A DNA stretch of 64,000 bases from Cladobotryum mycophilum (GCA_036429605.1 JAVFKD010000016.1:3162001-3226000); one strand, 5' to 3'; counted from the stretch's first letter, positions 12,955 through 26,915 are shown. Numbers and translations are program-made. Notes: generated by a model not told the origin, from the letters alone.

Positions 12955-14377
12955 TTGCCTTGTTGACGGAAAACAAAGCCGATGACGCGAAAGTTCGACT
13001 CGCGGACTTGTGCCGACCTGAAAAAGCGTCCGGCTGTCAAGTGACTCGACCTTTTCCAGCTTGGTAGGTTCTGGGCAAGGCAGAGAAAAACACCTGACGA
13101 GCCACCCAAAAAAACAACAACAACTTGACTTGACTTGGCGTTTTGGGGTCCATTGTAACCTTACCGAACCCGCCCCCAAGAAGAAAAATTGCCGACCGAC
13201 GGCGATTTAGGAATGATTCAATTCATCTTTGTCATCAAGTTACAAAGCCTTATTTGGATGATTACCTAGAAGGGAAATCCAATGCCGAAGGAAAGGAGGG
13301 GGAGGGGCGTGAAGAAGCGAGGCGAGACGAGCGAGAAGGCGAAAGAGCGCATCCAATGCGAAGCATCATTGCAGGTAAAAAAATAAAAAAAATAGGGTAC
13401 AGCACATTGCATCCGCGCATCTTCATCATCGTGTCAGGCGAGGGCGAATACGATCCAACGTGAAACCCGCATTGCCACTACTGGAGTAACCGATTTCCCC
13501 GTACATCATTCGATGCCATGTGTGGGATTTTGTTGGCCTGCGTCTTGATGACAGAGCGACGGCCCCATTTCGTTCGCGATGACCCCATTCAAGACGTCAC
13601 GTAGCAGCAGGGTGGGGCGTTGCAGAACTTCCACAAAAGCTTCTAGAAGGTCCAGGCGTCTTCTTCAGCCGGGGTTTATGGAGAACATGGAGGGCAGCGA
13701 TGATGGCATGGAGGAGGGAGGGGGGGCATGGTTGGTCATCCAGGGCAAGGCATCCATATCCTGACCATGCAGGCCCATCTATCCCCCAACCTTGTCAGAA
13801 CAACCCCCTTGTTGGACGAAAATTCATGGTTATCAAATCGGATTAAATGTCATTACTCGTAAAGTGATCCGGAAGGCGTAAAACACACAAATTTGGCAAT
13901 GATTATGTGTATTATGATGGCTCAAGGAGGAGGGGGCGTGGGTGAGTGGCTGTCTGTCATCCGGGGGATTTCTGGAGGAAAACGGTTGTTTACTACTCCG
14001 TACTATTACTACTACTCTGAATTGTTCTCTCAGCCCAACCAACAGAGAAAGTTGAAGTTAGAAAACGGAACTAATTGTTGATGCCGAAAGTCAACGAGGT
14101 TATTTGACAAGCGCCAACAGAGAGAATAGAAGACAAGCCCATAACTAGTAAGCAAACACTCTCTTTGATCCTTTGATTTTTATTTGTCGGTAAATTAATA
14201 CCGACGCATTCACCGACTCTAATCCAATTGCAGTATTCTTGTTGCTAGGTTGATTGGGGGGTGGCGGATATGGCTTGCCCATTGACAGGAAGCCTTGTTT
14301 AATTTTGTGTGTGTTTTGGCACATGTATCGCAAAACACGTCAATGACGCTCAGGAGAATGAATACTAGGCAGGTAGG

Positions 14378-14391
14378 TACAAGTACTTGTA
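14378..14391. promoter_or_regulatory. 14-bp perfect palindrome TACAAGTACTTGTA
   Basis: The sequence equals its own reverse complement over 14 bp and is preceded by GGTAGG repeats. A nearly identical copy (TACAAGTACATGTA) occurs at 24667-24680, and a related half-site pair at 8129-8144. The role as a binding site is inferred from symmetry and recurrence. Confidence 0.35.
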
Positions 14392-14861
14392 GAAATGTTA
14401 AGCCGCGGCTTGGATGTACATACATTCCGACAGTCCGAGTGCATCCCGTGACCAGGATCACATTTGATTTCCAAGTTACTTGATTAAGAATTAAAGAGGA
14501 AAAATCTACAACCTGGTCAGGGTCCGGGAGCAAAGCGTGCAGGGGGCCCTTTTGCCATGAGCTTCGGAAGTGATGCTTCCGCTGGAAATAAGGTAAAAAA
14601 AAACATAGGGCTGTGCGATGGAGCAAAATGCAGATGAAAGGAGGTTTTTTTCTCATTCTCTGTTGGTTCCATAGAACTCACACGCTTTTAGGCCCCATTT
14701 TTGCTTGTTGGCTCTACGAGTCAAGGAATTTGTTAGGAACTTGACCTTTGACCTTGGCCCAAGACAGCATAGCGGGAGTTGTATGCCGAGACATTGTTGG
14801 TTGCTTGCGTCGATGGGGGCTTGATTTTCCGTTCTTTGAAACCGTTTTATTCTAGTCATAA

Positions 14862-14879
14862 TGTGTGTGTGTGTGTGTG
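14862..14879. repeat. TG microsatellite
   Basis: A perfect TG dinucleotide run of nine units. Confidence 0.85.
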
Positions 14880-15210
14880 CTCGGGGAACTGACCCGACCC
14901 GCTGTTTGCGAATTGGCCCGTTACTTTTTTGGTTTCAATCGAGTCAGTCGAGTCAACGTAAGTAGTGAAAGTGACTTTTACTTTTTGCCTTTCCAATGGG
15001 CCAAAGGAAGAGGTATTCCCGGCTTTTCCGTGTATGCTTCGGAAGAAGGGCTAATTATCAAACCAAAATTCACGTCTTTTCCGGATATGCTTTGTCGCTT
15101 GGCCCAGTTCGTGCCGAAAGGGTAGGTTGAGGTTGATCCCCAACTGCCGACCAGGAGACACACACACATGAATCGATGTTGGTCCACAATGAGGGATGAG
15201 GTTGAAGATG

Positions 15211-15290
15211 ATTAAATCTAAGAATGTCAAGAATAATTAAAATAAAATGTAGATAAAATAAAGAATTAAAATAAACATTAAATTTTAATT
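15211..15290. other. AT island 2
   Basis: About 80 bp of nearly pure A/T words such as AATTAAAATAAAA, with sharp borders against ordinary DNA and a centre about 3.7 kb from island 1. Confidence 0.7.
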
Positions 15291-15462
15291 CTCCCCTGTC
15301 GACCCATCAACGTGGTAAATCTGTCACGGCCTCCAATGCCAATAGTTGGTCCTTGCCATGATAAGTCCCCTCCCCTCCTCCTCCCACCCCTTTTGTTCCC
15401 ACTTCCATGAGAAAGGGAATATGTACCCGCCGTTTCGGGCCTTTGTTGCTCCAAAAGGGGAC

Positions 15463-15465
<3 letters not shown>

Positions 15466-15495
<30 letters not shown>
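15466..15495. repeat. GA microsatellite
   Basis: A perfect AG dinucleotide run of 15 units. Confidence 0.9.
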
Positions 15496-15498
<3 letters not shown>

Positions 15499-16292
15499 TG
15501 GGACCAGCTCCGGGTATTGTGCACGAGATTCATTGATAGACGCGTTCAGGCGCTCAGAGGTGCATCGGGAACTCTTGTTTCCTGCTTGTTGCTGTGCGCG
15601 CATTGGTACAGGCACTGAGCTGTTGCTGGCTTGTTCGCTATTCTAATTGCAGGCACCCATTTCAAGGCACTCTGCCATCTCGAACTACCTTGGCTAAGGC
15701 GGTGGAGAACTGCACACATCCCATACATGTTGCTGCATAATACGCCTATGGCAACGCTGCAAAGGCTTTGGATGGATGGGTCTTTGTCCGCTGCAAGGGA
15801 ATGGAGATCGATGAACCTAAAAAAAAAAAAACAGAAACCAAGCTTCCATGGTTTCCATAGAATGACCAACAAATTCCTCGGTGTACCATGTTGGGAATCG
15901 TTTGATGCTTGACTCGTGCGCTTTCGTATATCGGCGTAGTAAACGAAGTGTTGATCGACTTTTAATACAGCCCATGAGCCCCAAACCTTCCTGCTAGCCT
16001 CTAACCCATATGTCCGCTTTATTCCCCTGACATTTCTGACGTTGGTCGACTAGACGGCGACAGTGACAATCATGACTCCATGGTGACATGCTAAAGTTCA
16101 CCCGTCGGGACCGAATTCAGAAGAGTAAATATAACAAAGTTTTATTGTCTTCATATCTGGGTCGATCACGATCACGATTTCAAGATTTGGGCATCGAGCA
16201 AGGGCCATGTCACATGTATATACCATTACACTCTGACCAATAGCGGCAACCATTCTTTTTGGTCATGAATTGATGGACCAACGAAATAGAGC

Positions 16293-16316
16293 GCCGCCGC
16301 CGCCGCCGCCGCCGCC
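16293..16316. repeat. GCC trinucleotide repeat
   Basis: Eight perfect GCC units in DNA with no supportable coding frame. Pure GC triplets are unusual in non-coding sequence of this composition. Confidence 0.9.
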
Positions 16317-17645
16317 AAAAAAGTAATCAATCATCGCCAACAATAGCTACCAACTCAAGCCGCAGAGGAGAATTGGAACTTTGCGGGGGAGGTCAACGGA
16401 GCCCTATGATTTTTAGGCAGAAGGTTAACGGTTCAAGGCGCCGCTGCAACAACACGGAAGGGGGCAACAACTCCCATCGTCAACACAACGCCTTGTTGGT
16501 TCTCTCTGATTTCACACACCCTAATCCCATTGTTCATTGGAAGATGCACTCATTTTCTCTCCATTTTCTCTCCGGTAGCGTCTTTACTTCTGGTCCACTG
16601 GCCTGTTATTCTGGAAGTGGCGGCTGTTTTTTTCTCTTCCTTTTCATGCTCAACGTCTATGCTCTTGACGGATGATGCTCCCCCTCCCCCTCCCTCCCCT
16701 TGCTCGACGATCTATCTGCTGCATCCATGCCATGTCTTGCTCTGCCCTGTGAGGCACATGTATGTACGCAGCATGTACAGCCTTCTTCTACTTTGATGCA
16801 CGATGCGAGGCACCCCCCGTTAGGCGAGAAGCGCCAGGACCAATCACCATGCAAATTGATGAAGGCTGTTGAAAAACTTATTTTTAGTTCACCTTGGGCT
16901 GGCTCCAACCTCGACCGCCGCCTGTCAAATCAACGCCAATCGCTTTCTTCGCGTTTTTAATACCGAGTGTCACCGATCAACTGGCGTTTCAGAATGGCCA
17001 TTGAGAAGCAAAGCTTCAGCCTCAGGTTTTCGGTGACAGGTCAGCCTTCACCAAAAGTCGTTCTATTGTTTTGGGGTCCTTGATCGATGTAACATCTCCA
17101 TCGACCAGAACGGGATGGCGTCCGGGGAGACATTTACCTATGACGCCCAAGGCTCGGTCCAAAAAGAAGGCCTTGTCACGATGCCAAGAGGGCTGCCGTG
17201 ACTGATGCACCGCCGGTATGTTGGTTATTTGACGGCACATGGGCTCTATGGTTGATGCACTGGACTCGATGCTGGTCCGGGCGAGATGCCCATGGCTCAT
17301 GGGGCAAAAAAGCACTGGGCAAGGTAAGAAGACGATTCCTTGATTTCGTCCTGATTCAATTGGCGTTTATTATTGTCATTTCAGTGCTCACAGAATCGTT
17401 CCAGTCATTCGGTATATTGCCATTACTGCCGATGAGAACGTTATCCGACATGCAATTGATGTAGTCGTACGTCTCTTACACTTGCCAAGAGTGCACAGTT
17501 TGAAAGAAATCCTCGGAAGGCCGCGTTCATTACGGCACTGCGTCTGAAGATTCACCATCGTGACCGTATCGATCGTCAGCCACGGCTATCAGAATACGGT
17601 AAATGGAGAAATCAATCCATCTTCCCGCGGACTTGTTCTTTCACC

Positions 17646-17711
17646 ATGAATTTATCTTATTTTAATTTTTAATTTTATCTATTTATTTTTGAGGGATATA
17701 AAAAAATATTC
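17646..17711. other. AT island 3
   Basis: About 65 bp of TTTTAATTTTT-type sequence followed by an A-run. Its centre is about 2.4 kb from island 2. Confidence 0.65.
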
Positions 17712-19478
17712 CGCCCAAAGAAGGACCCTGAAAATCGAGCAACTTTTTTTTTAGTGAGCGAACCCCACCGTGTGCGGGACAGGCTGATGAAGCGGTGACA
17801 GCTTTTCCAAGCTTAGATCCTCTCTAACACGGACTGGCCATCCTGGATAGCACAGAAACCAAACTTGCCCTGGTGTGTGCTTTGTTTTTTGGGGGACAAA
17901 AAGAAAAAGAAAAATCTTGGACGGGTCATGCGCAATAGAGCGCTGAATTGGCACTCCCGTGATGAGATGTGGATGATCGACCCCCTCTCTCTCAGCGGTC
18001 TGTCTGGAATGGACAGCAGAAAGGGAGATGGGAATAAGCCACAGGGTCTCTGATGGCGATGTGATGAGATTGGACCGGCCCCCATCCCTCCTTGTCACGA
18101 TACGATCGCTAAGGATTACCGACACCAGTAAAACGAGCAAACACACCAAAACAGTGAAAAGGGCTAAGGCACAGCAACCAGTTCAGCAGACAGACCAAGT
18201 ACCCCACGATCCTATATGCTGTTACTGCTCAAGTGACCGCCTACGTGGCGGTTGCAGGCTGGCGCGCCCGCTCCTCCGGGGGAGAGGGGAAGAACCCAAA
18301 CCACCCCCGCCCAATCGATGGGGGGGGTTTCTTTTTGTTGCTGGCTGGCTGGCAGAGCCCATCGGACACCTATCTGACACTAACACTCCATTTGGGTTGG
18401 GCAACCTGAGGAGAGACTTGTCGATTTCAGCCCCCAAGCATGGCGATGCCGTCTCTATGTCTTTCTTTTCTGGCGGTTTCATGGCCATGTCCAGTCGGTT
18501 TGCTTTATGCCTCACCGACGGACTCTGCGATTGGGGTCCATGGACTCGGTCAAAGAAAAGCAAAAAGCTGGACTGTCAGATGATGATGGAGAAGGACCGC
18601 TTTCGCTGGGCATCATGACCAGAATTGCATAGAGACAAGGCATCACATTGTGGTTCTTTCTGGAGCCGAAGAGCAAAGTAATCCTGAGGGATACGTGGGA
18701 GCACCACAAAGCATCTATACCGCCTATTGCTGAAATTCGCGCGTTACTACGGTGCATACACCACATACACAACATACATGCACACATGCACTCGCAAACA
18801 TTATTTCCATTACTTTCCTCATTCAGCCCCCAAGCATAGCTGGCGGGAGGGAGATGAGGGGGCGTACCCGCAGGACGCGGCAGCTGGAAATAAGGTGCAT
18901 ATCATTCGTACGATCCTCGTTGGTGCGCATCACAAGCAATCCCAGATGCACGACGCTGCAAACCATAGGGCTCAAGTGTGTCCCAGTCCCAAGTCTTGCC
19001 CAGTGAACGAGCAGCGGTCCTTGCATGAATGACGCATCCGAGACGTGTTTTTGAAGTAAACCGGCCCAGAAGAGGAAAAGGACCTGCAGCCACCCGGGGG
19101 GCATAAACATGGCAGGCTTAGGATAAAAGAAATCATACTGACGCCTACGATGCATAATAAAACCTGAGACGATCACGGATAGACGTTTTTGTTTTGTTTT
19201 GTTTGAGCTTGATTCACCACCTGCATAACGGCCGGCCGGTGAGCGCAGTGGTTACCAAGTACGATACATACAACGACTCTACCCAAGACACGCATATACG
19301 CATTACAAGTAGTAGATACCGGCACACGCACGCTCTCTCTCTCTCACGCACGAGCAAGGTCATAGCCCCCATTGCGGAAATCGGAAGTGGCGCTCCGGCG
19401 GTTGACTTGAAAAAGCTGACGCCGGTGAGCGACCGGGCCGCATCCCGAATCATCATCATCTGATCGGAGTGCTTATGG

Positions 19479-19500
19479 TTATGTTATGTTATGTTATGTT
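19479..19500. repeat. TTATG pentanucleotide repeat
   Basis: Four or more tandem copies of the pentamer, ending directly before a GC-rich stretch. Confidence 0.8.
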
Positions 19501-20797
19501 GCGGTCTATTTGTACATCCTACGAAGTATTATTCCGATAGGAGAAAAGGGCTGCGGCCCGTCGTGTTTCGATGATGACTTACACACGCCTTGGCTGACCA
19601 CACACAAAACAGCAAAACTTGGGGGGAGGGGGTGTTATGGGTCATGATGGCTGATAAGACGCCATTCGGAGAAATCCCGAGCTTTTCTCCCTCTCTTATT
19701 ACTTGTTTAAAAACTTGTTGGGAGAAGATCATGTCTCGCGGATCGCGCTTGTCATTTGGATGAGCTGAAGGAGCAGGCCATTCCCTACATTGACAACGTG
19801 GGGGTTTTTCTCCCATATCCATAGGGTGGTCGCCGACGTCTGACCTCTTTTGCTGGGAACTGAGACAGACCAATCAGCCGGCTTCGATGGCCCATGGGTC
19901 CCCTCCTCTTCGCAACCTAAAGTGTCTTTTTTCCCAATCTCCATCATCACACACCACCACTACACACAGGGCTTTCGTTCAAGCGAGACGAAGGTCCTCG
20001 TACAAGCAGGAAAAAAAGCCCATCAATGAAACATACGGAACGGAGTACCCTCCCACTAGTTGGCCTCGGCCCCGGAATACCACTTAAAGGTGAACCCGGT
20101 TTGCTTTTTTGGACCATGAGGCTGGAATATGCATTGCGACCCCGGCATAAGCGATGAAACTTGGGCGAGTAGGAGTGCTTTAGAATTTTTTTTTTTTTTG
20201 GGCGCGAACTCAGCTGGGCGGGAAAAACAAAAGAATGCAACAGGAACCGCTGCCTACTGGTCCGTTTGGTTCCCCATTTCTATACCCGCCCCCCTTGGGA
20301 CTGGGAGATTTGAAAGGGGGAAAGGGAAGATCTACACCGGTAGCTAGTAGAAAGTTACGATTTTCCCAACGTAATGGATGATGCCCGAGAAGGCGCAAAG
20401 TCTTGGAATAGCCTCCTGTGCCCCCCCTGCTGAGACGAACCCAAAGAGTCGGTGTCGTGGTTTAGACTGTTTCTCTAGGGCACCGCGCACCTGGGAAACA
20501 GAAAAAAGAAAATAAACATAGACGAAAGCCTTGGTGTGGCGTGCATGAACGCAGCCATGGAAACAAAACAAAGAAAGAAGAGGAAGAGAGAGATAGAGAG
20601 AGGGGTGGTTCTCAGATGCCTCTGTCCCAGGCGGACGATGATATGGGTTTCCCGCTTTACCTTGAGAGAGAGAGAGAGAGAGGGGGTGCGCGTTGTCCCT
20701 TTGTCTTGGGGGCGAGCACGAAGAATACGCAACCCGCGATGATGAGACAAAGGAGAGGGCATAATTATTTTGGGGGGGGACTTTTTTACGTCCTACG

Positions 20798-20889
20798 ATT
20801 AAATAAATTTAAAAATTGGATTTCATTATTCATTTAATTATTTTACCTTGATATTATTATTTATTAGTATTATTATTATTATTATTTTC
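20798..20889. other. AT island 4
   Basis: About 90 bp of near-GC-free DNA ending in a run of ATT triplets. Its centre is about 3.2 kb from island 3. Confidence 0.7.
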
Positions 20890-22347
20890 GTTTGGCACGG
20901 CTTGCGAGTATTTCTTTGGTCACAGCCGCGTCCTCTCGTTTCTTTTACGATGCCGTTCACACCGAGGCTGTATCACACACGGGACGAAAAGAGGGTGAGA
21001 GGTTTTGGGGGAAAAGTTCTAGCTAGAATTCGCAATCTCCGTGCCTTGTGAGCTGGAGGATTGGAGCGAAAAAGAGAAAGAAAGAAAAATAGATCACACC
21101 GGTGTATCTGACTTGGGTCAAGGTCTTCGGAGAAGGAAGAGGGAGAGAGGGCACGTTCATATCACAGAGGAGGAACTATCTCATTGGGAAGGTTGGACAC
21201 ATGCTTTTTCTCTCTCTCCCTCTCTCCCTCTCTCCTCTTTTTGGGGGGTACTCTCACCAGCCCTCGTATTTCGGACCTTGGGCGCACCAAGTCCAGCTAC
21301 CTTTTTCCTTCTTCTTCGCCATGTTCAACCCAACACATACACAAAAAGTCATGGGAAACTATATGCAAAGATTCCCCTCCTCCCCGCCTCCCCCCTTTGT
21401 GCAGAAAGCTGAGCAGATGGATTTGCTGACACGGGATGCCAAGATGGGAGAGGGTTGCCTTGGGGAAACACACACATACACATACACTCGGATATTCCTA
21501 TCCATGGATTTCTCATCTCTCTGGAGTTTACTTACTCCTTACGATATTTTTTGTATGCTGCCGCGCGATGAACCCGAAACAAAATTCCATGGGATTTACT
21601 CTATCTACCTTATTCCATGGGAATCATCTGGAGAAAAAAAGGCCGGAGTTTAGACCCTGGGCGTCCTTTTTCTGCTTCCTCTTCTTCTTCTTTTTTTCTT
21701 CCATGTTCTATCACTAGGAGATAAGACCCCGTTGAGGGCGAGACTTTGTCGGCTTGCAAACTCCGAACTACAATTTCTTTTTTTTTGGTCCAAACTTTGT
21801 ATCTTGCATCAAGAAGCAAAGGGGCATGAAACCGGACAACTTCCTGCACGTTACCTTTTGGATGCGAGATTATCCAATGTGACGGATGCAAGGGAACGGC
21901 ATGACCTCCATTGAACATGGCTTCGTGCAGCCAAGAAAGGGTCGCTGCATGAAGTCATCTGGTCCCGATTTGCTCTCGCTGCCAAGGGGGACCTCAACTG
22001 CATCAATCCACCATGCACGATTCCGCCGGCTGCGGCTGCTGTGCTCGTGCATTTATCTCTTCTTCCATACCTTTCTCTATCTCTATACTCCTCTCTCTGT
22101 CCCATCTAGGGAAATACCTGCATCTTCGCGGCCGCGTGTTGAGAAGGGGAGGGGGGCGGCGGCGGCGATGCCTTGTGTTCCTTCGGGCCTCTCTATCGGC
22201 CCTCCCCCCCTCCCCACCCGGCTCGCCTCGATGCCAGTACATTCATTTGGCAAAAAGACTTGGCTTTTGGGGGCACGAGGAGGGGATTCTGCTGACAAGG
22301 GAAACGTGTTCGGCTTTTCGGAAGGAATGGCGGAGAAACGAAAAGAG

Positions 22348-22367
22348 AGCAGCAGCAGCAGCAGCAG
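22348..22367. repeat. AGC trinucleotide repeat
   Basis: Six AGC units plus a partial copy, within overlapping open frames that I do not consider genes. Confidence 0.8.
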
Positions 22368-24662
22368 GATGACGATGATCCGGGGTCTTACATACAACGC
22401 GGACATGGGGCAAAAAAAAGGATGTACGTCAAGAGGATTCCTGCTGCTACAAGGAACAAGGGAAGAAGAAGAGCCAATGACGGTCTCGCCACGGGACCTT
22501 CTCAAAGACAATATAGAGAGAGGAGGCAAATTTTGTGTTACGGTGAGCACGGTTCGGGGGCGTACATTGGATACATACCTTGGTGATATGGTCATGAGGT
22601 CTTTCGCATACCTACTCGGATTCCATGTCGCTTTTTTCTTTCTTTTCTTTTTGGTTTGCTTGCGCAAGGTAAGGCTTGAGTTCTTGAAGCTACGGGCGGC
22701 ACATCATGTCTCCTTGACAGGGGACTGGCTTTGAAAGTGAGTCAAAATTACCACCACCATTACCACCACCACTATCACTTTAGGGTATTACATTGGAAGG
22801 GTATGGAAGATGCCTTGAGCCGAGACATTTTACTGTTTCGAAACGGCTCGAGTTGCCGTTCAACGTCACGGCAGGTGGTTCATTCTTTTCGTCTTTTTGC
22901 TTTGACCATCTACTTTTCTGTGTACAGGTATGTGTGTTCGCACCGAGAACTGATTCAGAGTGACATACCAGAAGAAAAGTAAGTCACTTGAGAAGAGAAG
23001 CGGAATGGACACGACAGAGAGAGAAAGAAAAAGAAGATGAACCGAGGTGTAAAAGAAAGGGCGCCACGGATATACAGAACAACCTGATTTGAGCTCACAC
23101 GACCTGCGCCATGGGTGGTACATGGGCAACAGCGAAACCTCTTGGTATGTTCTAGCCGGTAGAGCTTGCATACCTATACATACCGTATTGCTTTGGACGA
23201 GGAGGGACCAGATGAGAAACCACGCGACGGAGCAAGCGATCTTGCATGTCTTGTCACCCTCGTTTATTTCGGAGTGTGGCCCTCTCTCTCTCTCTTTCGC
23301 GTGGGATTCATCTCGTTTCGTGTGCATGCATGCATGCGTGCGTGTCTGCAATATGGGGGGTGATGACCACACCCCGGGCCTTTTATTGTATTTTATTTTA
23401 TTTTATTTACGTGCTACGACGACAAACGAATGAAAAGACGGCGCTTGGGGGAGGAGGAGGAGAGAGAGAGGGAACCTGGTACATAAATGGTCGAATCACA
23501 TATGTAATAACAAGGCCCTACCTTGTCCCATGTGTTGTAAGCGGGCGGTTGTGGTATCACAGCGCCTAAAAAGAGAGCTATTATTACAGCGTAGGTGCAG
23601 GTGCAGGGTCGCCAACTGGATGACATTTTGGGTGCTATTTTGAACGAAAACCAACTGGCATCCCATGGGATCGCTTCCTCCAATGAAGTTGGAGATGTGC
23701 TAGGGACAGCGTGATGTTTCGGGTGCGATTCGCCCGGGCTGTGATGGTACCCCCCCCCCCAAAGTCGGTCGATTCCAAGACATTAGATGACATGCACGAC
23801 AGTTTATTGGCCACGGCACTCATTTTGAGAAAGATACGTCAGCGGAACGGGAAGTGTTTCTCCCCCTCGCAAAAGGCCGTTGTTGTAGTATTGCTTGCAT
23901 GACGTTTTTAGTTGGTGCGAAAATATAAGAAGAGGTGATACCGTTTGGGAGGGTGTGATTCTAAGACTAAGAACAAGGCACAACACGCAGCGCGTCTAAC
24001 GGCATAGATGAGATTGTGGCTTTTCTTCTTCTTCTTCTTCATGATGAATGTGTGTGTGTGATGAGCGATCTCTCGGACGTGGACTTGGATGTTTTACGTT
24101 GTCCCAGTCCGAGGAGAGTTTAGTTGGAAGCGGTTGGTGAGTGTGATGCATTTGAAAGCCCCCCCGTATTCATCCGTTTCTCTCCGTCTGAGCTTGTAAA
24201 AAGGCTAACTCCCCAATGAGATAGCGAAAACCTGTCAAAAAAACTGTCAAGTGGAGAAAAAAAAGAAAAACAACAGAAACGATATCATAGGGCTGGGACT
24301 GGCAGGGGGAGGAGGGGCGTGGTTCGGCTGTGATGGTGAAGGAAGGGAAAATCCAATCTCCCCACGCGCCCGCTGGGAGACATTGTGCCTTTAACGGGTG
24401 GGGAAACCCGAGATGGCCTTATCAATGAAGACTCCCTCTCTCTCTCTTTCTCATGAGACCTTGCTTGTCTGCCTTGTTTGTGATGAATATACATAAAAGG
24501 AACTCCCATGACATCATGAGAGAAGAGAGAGAGAGAGACAGAGAGGCATTGGTAGTTGGTTGTTAGTTTTGTTGGTTGGTTGGAATGCGTGATGGCCTCG
24601 GCCGTGGCAGAGTCTCGGACACCTCGCTGTCAAGACACGGGATCGATGAGATGTCAGCCTGG

Positions 24663-24684
24663 CATCTACAAGTACATGTAGATG
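24663..24684. promoter_or_regulatory. 22-bp near-perfect palindrome
   Basis: Arms CATCTACA and TGTAGATG are exact reverse complements around a 6-bp centre. The core TACAAGTACATGTAG differs by one base from the core at 14378-14392. A sequence-specific binding site is inferred, not shown. Confidence 0.35.
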
Positions 24685-24730
24685 ATGGGGAAAGAAAGGC
24701 TGCCCAGTTAATCAAGAGCCAAAGAATAGC

Positions 24731-24800
24731 GATATTTTATTTTATTTTATTTTAATTGCATTTTTTGTTTATTTTATTTAATTAATCGAATTAATGGAAT
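24731..24800. other. AT island 5
   Basis: About 70 bp starting with repeated TTTTA units. Its centre is about 3.9 kb from island 4, and it lies just right of the 22-bp palindrome. Confidence 0.7.
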
Positions 24801-26888
24801 TTGATCATACGCAATACTCCCATAACATCTCACATCGTTGGATTGCAGCCTTCGCTTCGACTCCCGACTGGGAGGGTATCATTTTACCCACCCATCCACC
24901 CACCACCCCCTGGCCTGTCAGTCAGGTCAGATATCTTTTATTCCCTTTTTTCTTTTCTTTTCTTTCTTTTTCTTCCCTTTTTCGTTGGTTAATTTGACAG
25001 TTTAGTATTCCCGTCAGGCCGTCCCGGAATCTAAGATTTCGACGTTTTTCTCTTTTCTTTTTCTGCCCTTGGAAACAGTGTTTTGCTTGACAGGAACACA
25101 CCCATGTGCTGTCTTCATGGCATTGGAACATATCACAGACACACACATTCAATGCATAACCGGTTTTTTTCTTCTTTTTTCGGTTTGGTTCTTGTCTTTC
25201 GGAAGATAACTTACATGGATTCTGTTTAATTGATCACTTTTTTTCCTTGTCTTTCCTCTTCACCCCTCCTAATTCTCTTCTCATCACCCGGCTTGTCGTC
25301 CAAGACCCAGTCGGATTCAACGGCAAAAGCAGGGTCCCCATGGAGAAAGAGAAAGAGAAAGAAAAAGAGACGGACAGGCGCGTGTAAGCTGAGACCTGGT
25401 CCCTGTTTGCTTGTCTCCCCTTCTTGGCGGCTCTACATACTTCCAGATCCAGAGAGGGGCAAGAGGGCGAAGCCTGTTCGTGACGTATCAATGCTGGGTC
25501 AGCTGCGAAGTCTGAGATCTTGGCCCTTTTTTTGCTCTTCTCTTCTCTTCCCCTGTCAGAGGGAGGAGGGGAGCATGGAAACTCAATTCGGAGAGGGAGT
25601 GTGAAGAGACCGGGGGACGGAAAGGAGCCTGGCGGTTCGCATGTACAAAACAACGGGGGGCCTGGACCCTGTCATCTTGTCCAATTGACGGTTTTTTGTC
25701 ACCTCTGATATGCCTGAGACCCCCCAGGTAATCCGTGAGTGGCTCTTTTGCTGCGTAGCATTGAGTGGCTTACATGACAGCTCCATGTCTGAGAAATCAC
25801 TGTTAGAAAAAAAGACATGCGCACTGCCTCCCTCCCCTCATCCCTCTCGGTTAGTCATACCAATTGGACAAAGGATGATCCCCCTCCCCAGGTCTTGGAA
25901 CCATATAAAATAAAGAGGCGAGTCTTTTTTGGCTGTGCTCGAACACGTGAGGTCTCATCGGACAGGGACATGGGCAGAAGCAAAGCAAAACACCGTGGCC
26001 AAGGCACGATATAACCCTTCAGCGATACGCTGGGGGGAGGAGAAGGTGGGTCGTACACGTAGGAATGAGGAGGAGGAGGAGGGACCAACAAGAAATTCTC
26101 TTCCTAGCCTCGTGATGTGTGTGTGCCGGTTAGCCCACAGAATGCGGTCCTTGATTCGTACAAGTCCAGGGTTGGCATACGACAAGGCCACCGGGTCACG
26201 AGGGTGCTGCTGTCTGAGACATTTGCAGACAAACCAAAACCAAAAAAAGGGCCCAGCCAAGCCAGCCAACCAACATGCGTGTTTTTGTTTGTGCCGGGGG
26301 TGCAAACACACAGCAATGACAGAGTGAGGGAGAGAAAGAGGAGAGAGATGTACTCAGCCGCGGAAAAAGGGTTGCCCGGGTCTCAGATTGCGACATCGTC
26401 GTTTTTTTGCATGTATCTTGTATCTTGGGGGTCCTCTCGGGCTGATTTCTTCTTGGTGTTCCTCCTTGCTGGCTGCGGTATTTTGTACCGAGTTGTCATG
26501 CGGTGTATGTATGAAGCGAGCATGTAGCTCTTACACATACATACCTGGAACGGGCAAGTAGAGACGGGAATGGATGGATCCTCCTTGGTTGGATCAAAGA
26601 CTGTTGCGAATCCCCCCCAATGCAGGTCTCATTTTTGTCCTTTTTGAATAAGGCTGGCTGGGCTGTGACTGGGCTTGGAGTAGTTCGTCGCTCAAAGAGA
26701 CACAATGTTGCCTATTTGGGAAGCTCGTCGTACAAAAACACGGTCTATTGGCATATTGATCGCCTTTTTCTGTCCAAATCTTGACTTGAGAGTGATTCCG
26801 AATTAGCCAGGTATGGAGGGGTAAAAGACGAGAGGAGAAAGAGACAAATTTCTCCTGTTGAGGTGGAGGAAAAAAGGAATGTAATGGC

Positions 26889-26915
26889 CTGCTGCTGCTG
26901 CTGCTGCTGCTGCTG
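26889..26915. repeat. CTG trinucleotide repeat
   Basis: Nine perfect CTG units, followed shortly by a short GT run. No supportable gene surrounds it. Confidence 0.9.

Noticed and set aside
17022..17315. Minus-strand frame with protein-like stretch (GVIGKCLPGRHPVLVDGDV)
   Set aside because: Under 100 codons, no known motif, and no continuing exon found on either side.
18028..18618. 196-codon plus-strand frame
   Set aside because: It overlaps antisense frames, has no recognisable domain and has composition like its non-coding surroundings.
21886..22734. 282-codon ATG frame in the desert
   Set aside because: Longest frame there, but a 194-codon frame runs antisense to it, it has low-complexity segments and an AGC repeat, and no motif is recognisable. 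In a 28-kb span with few stops this length is not convincing without transcript support.
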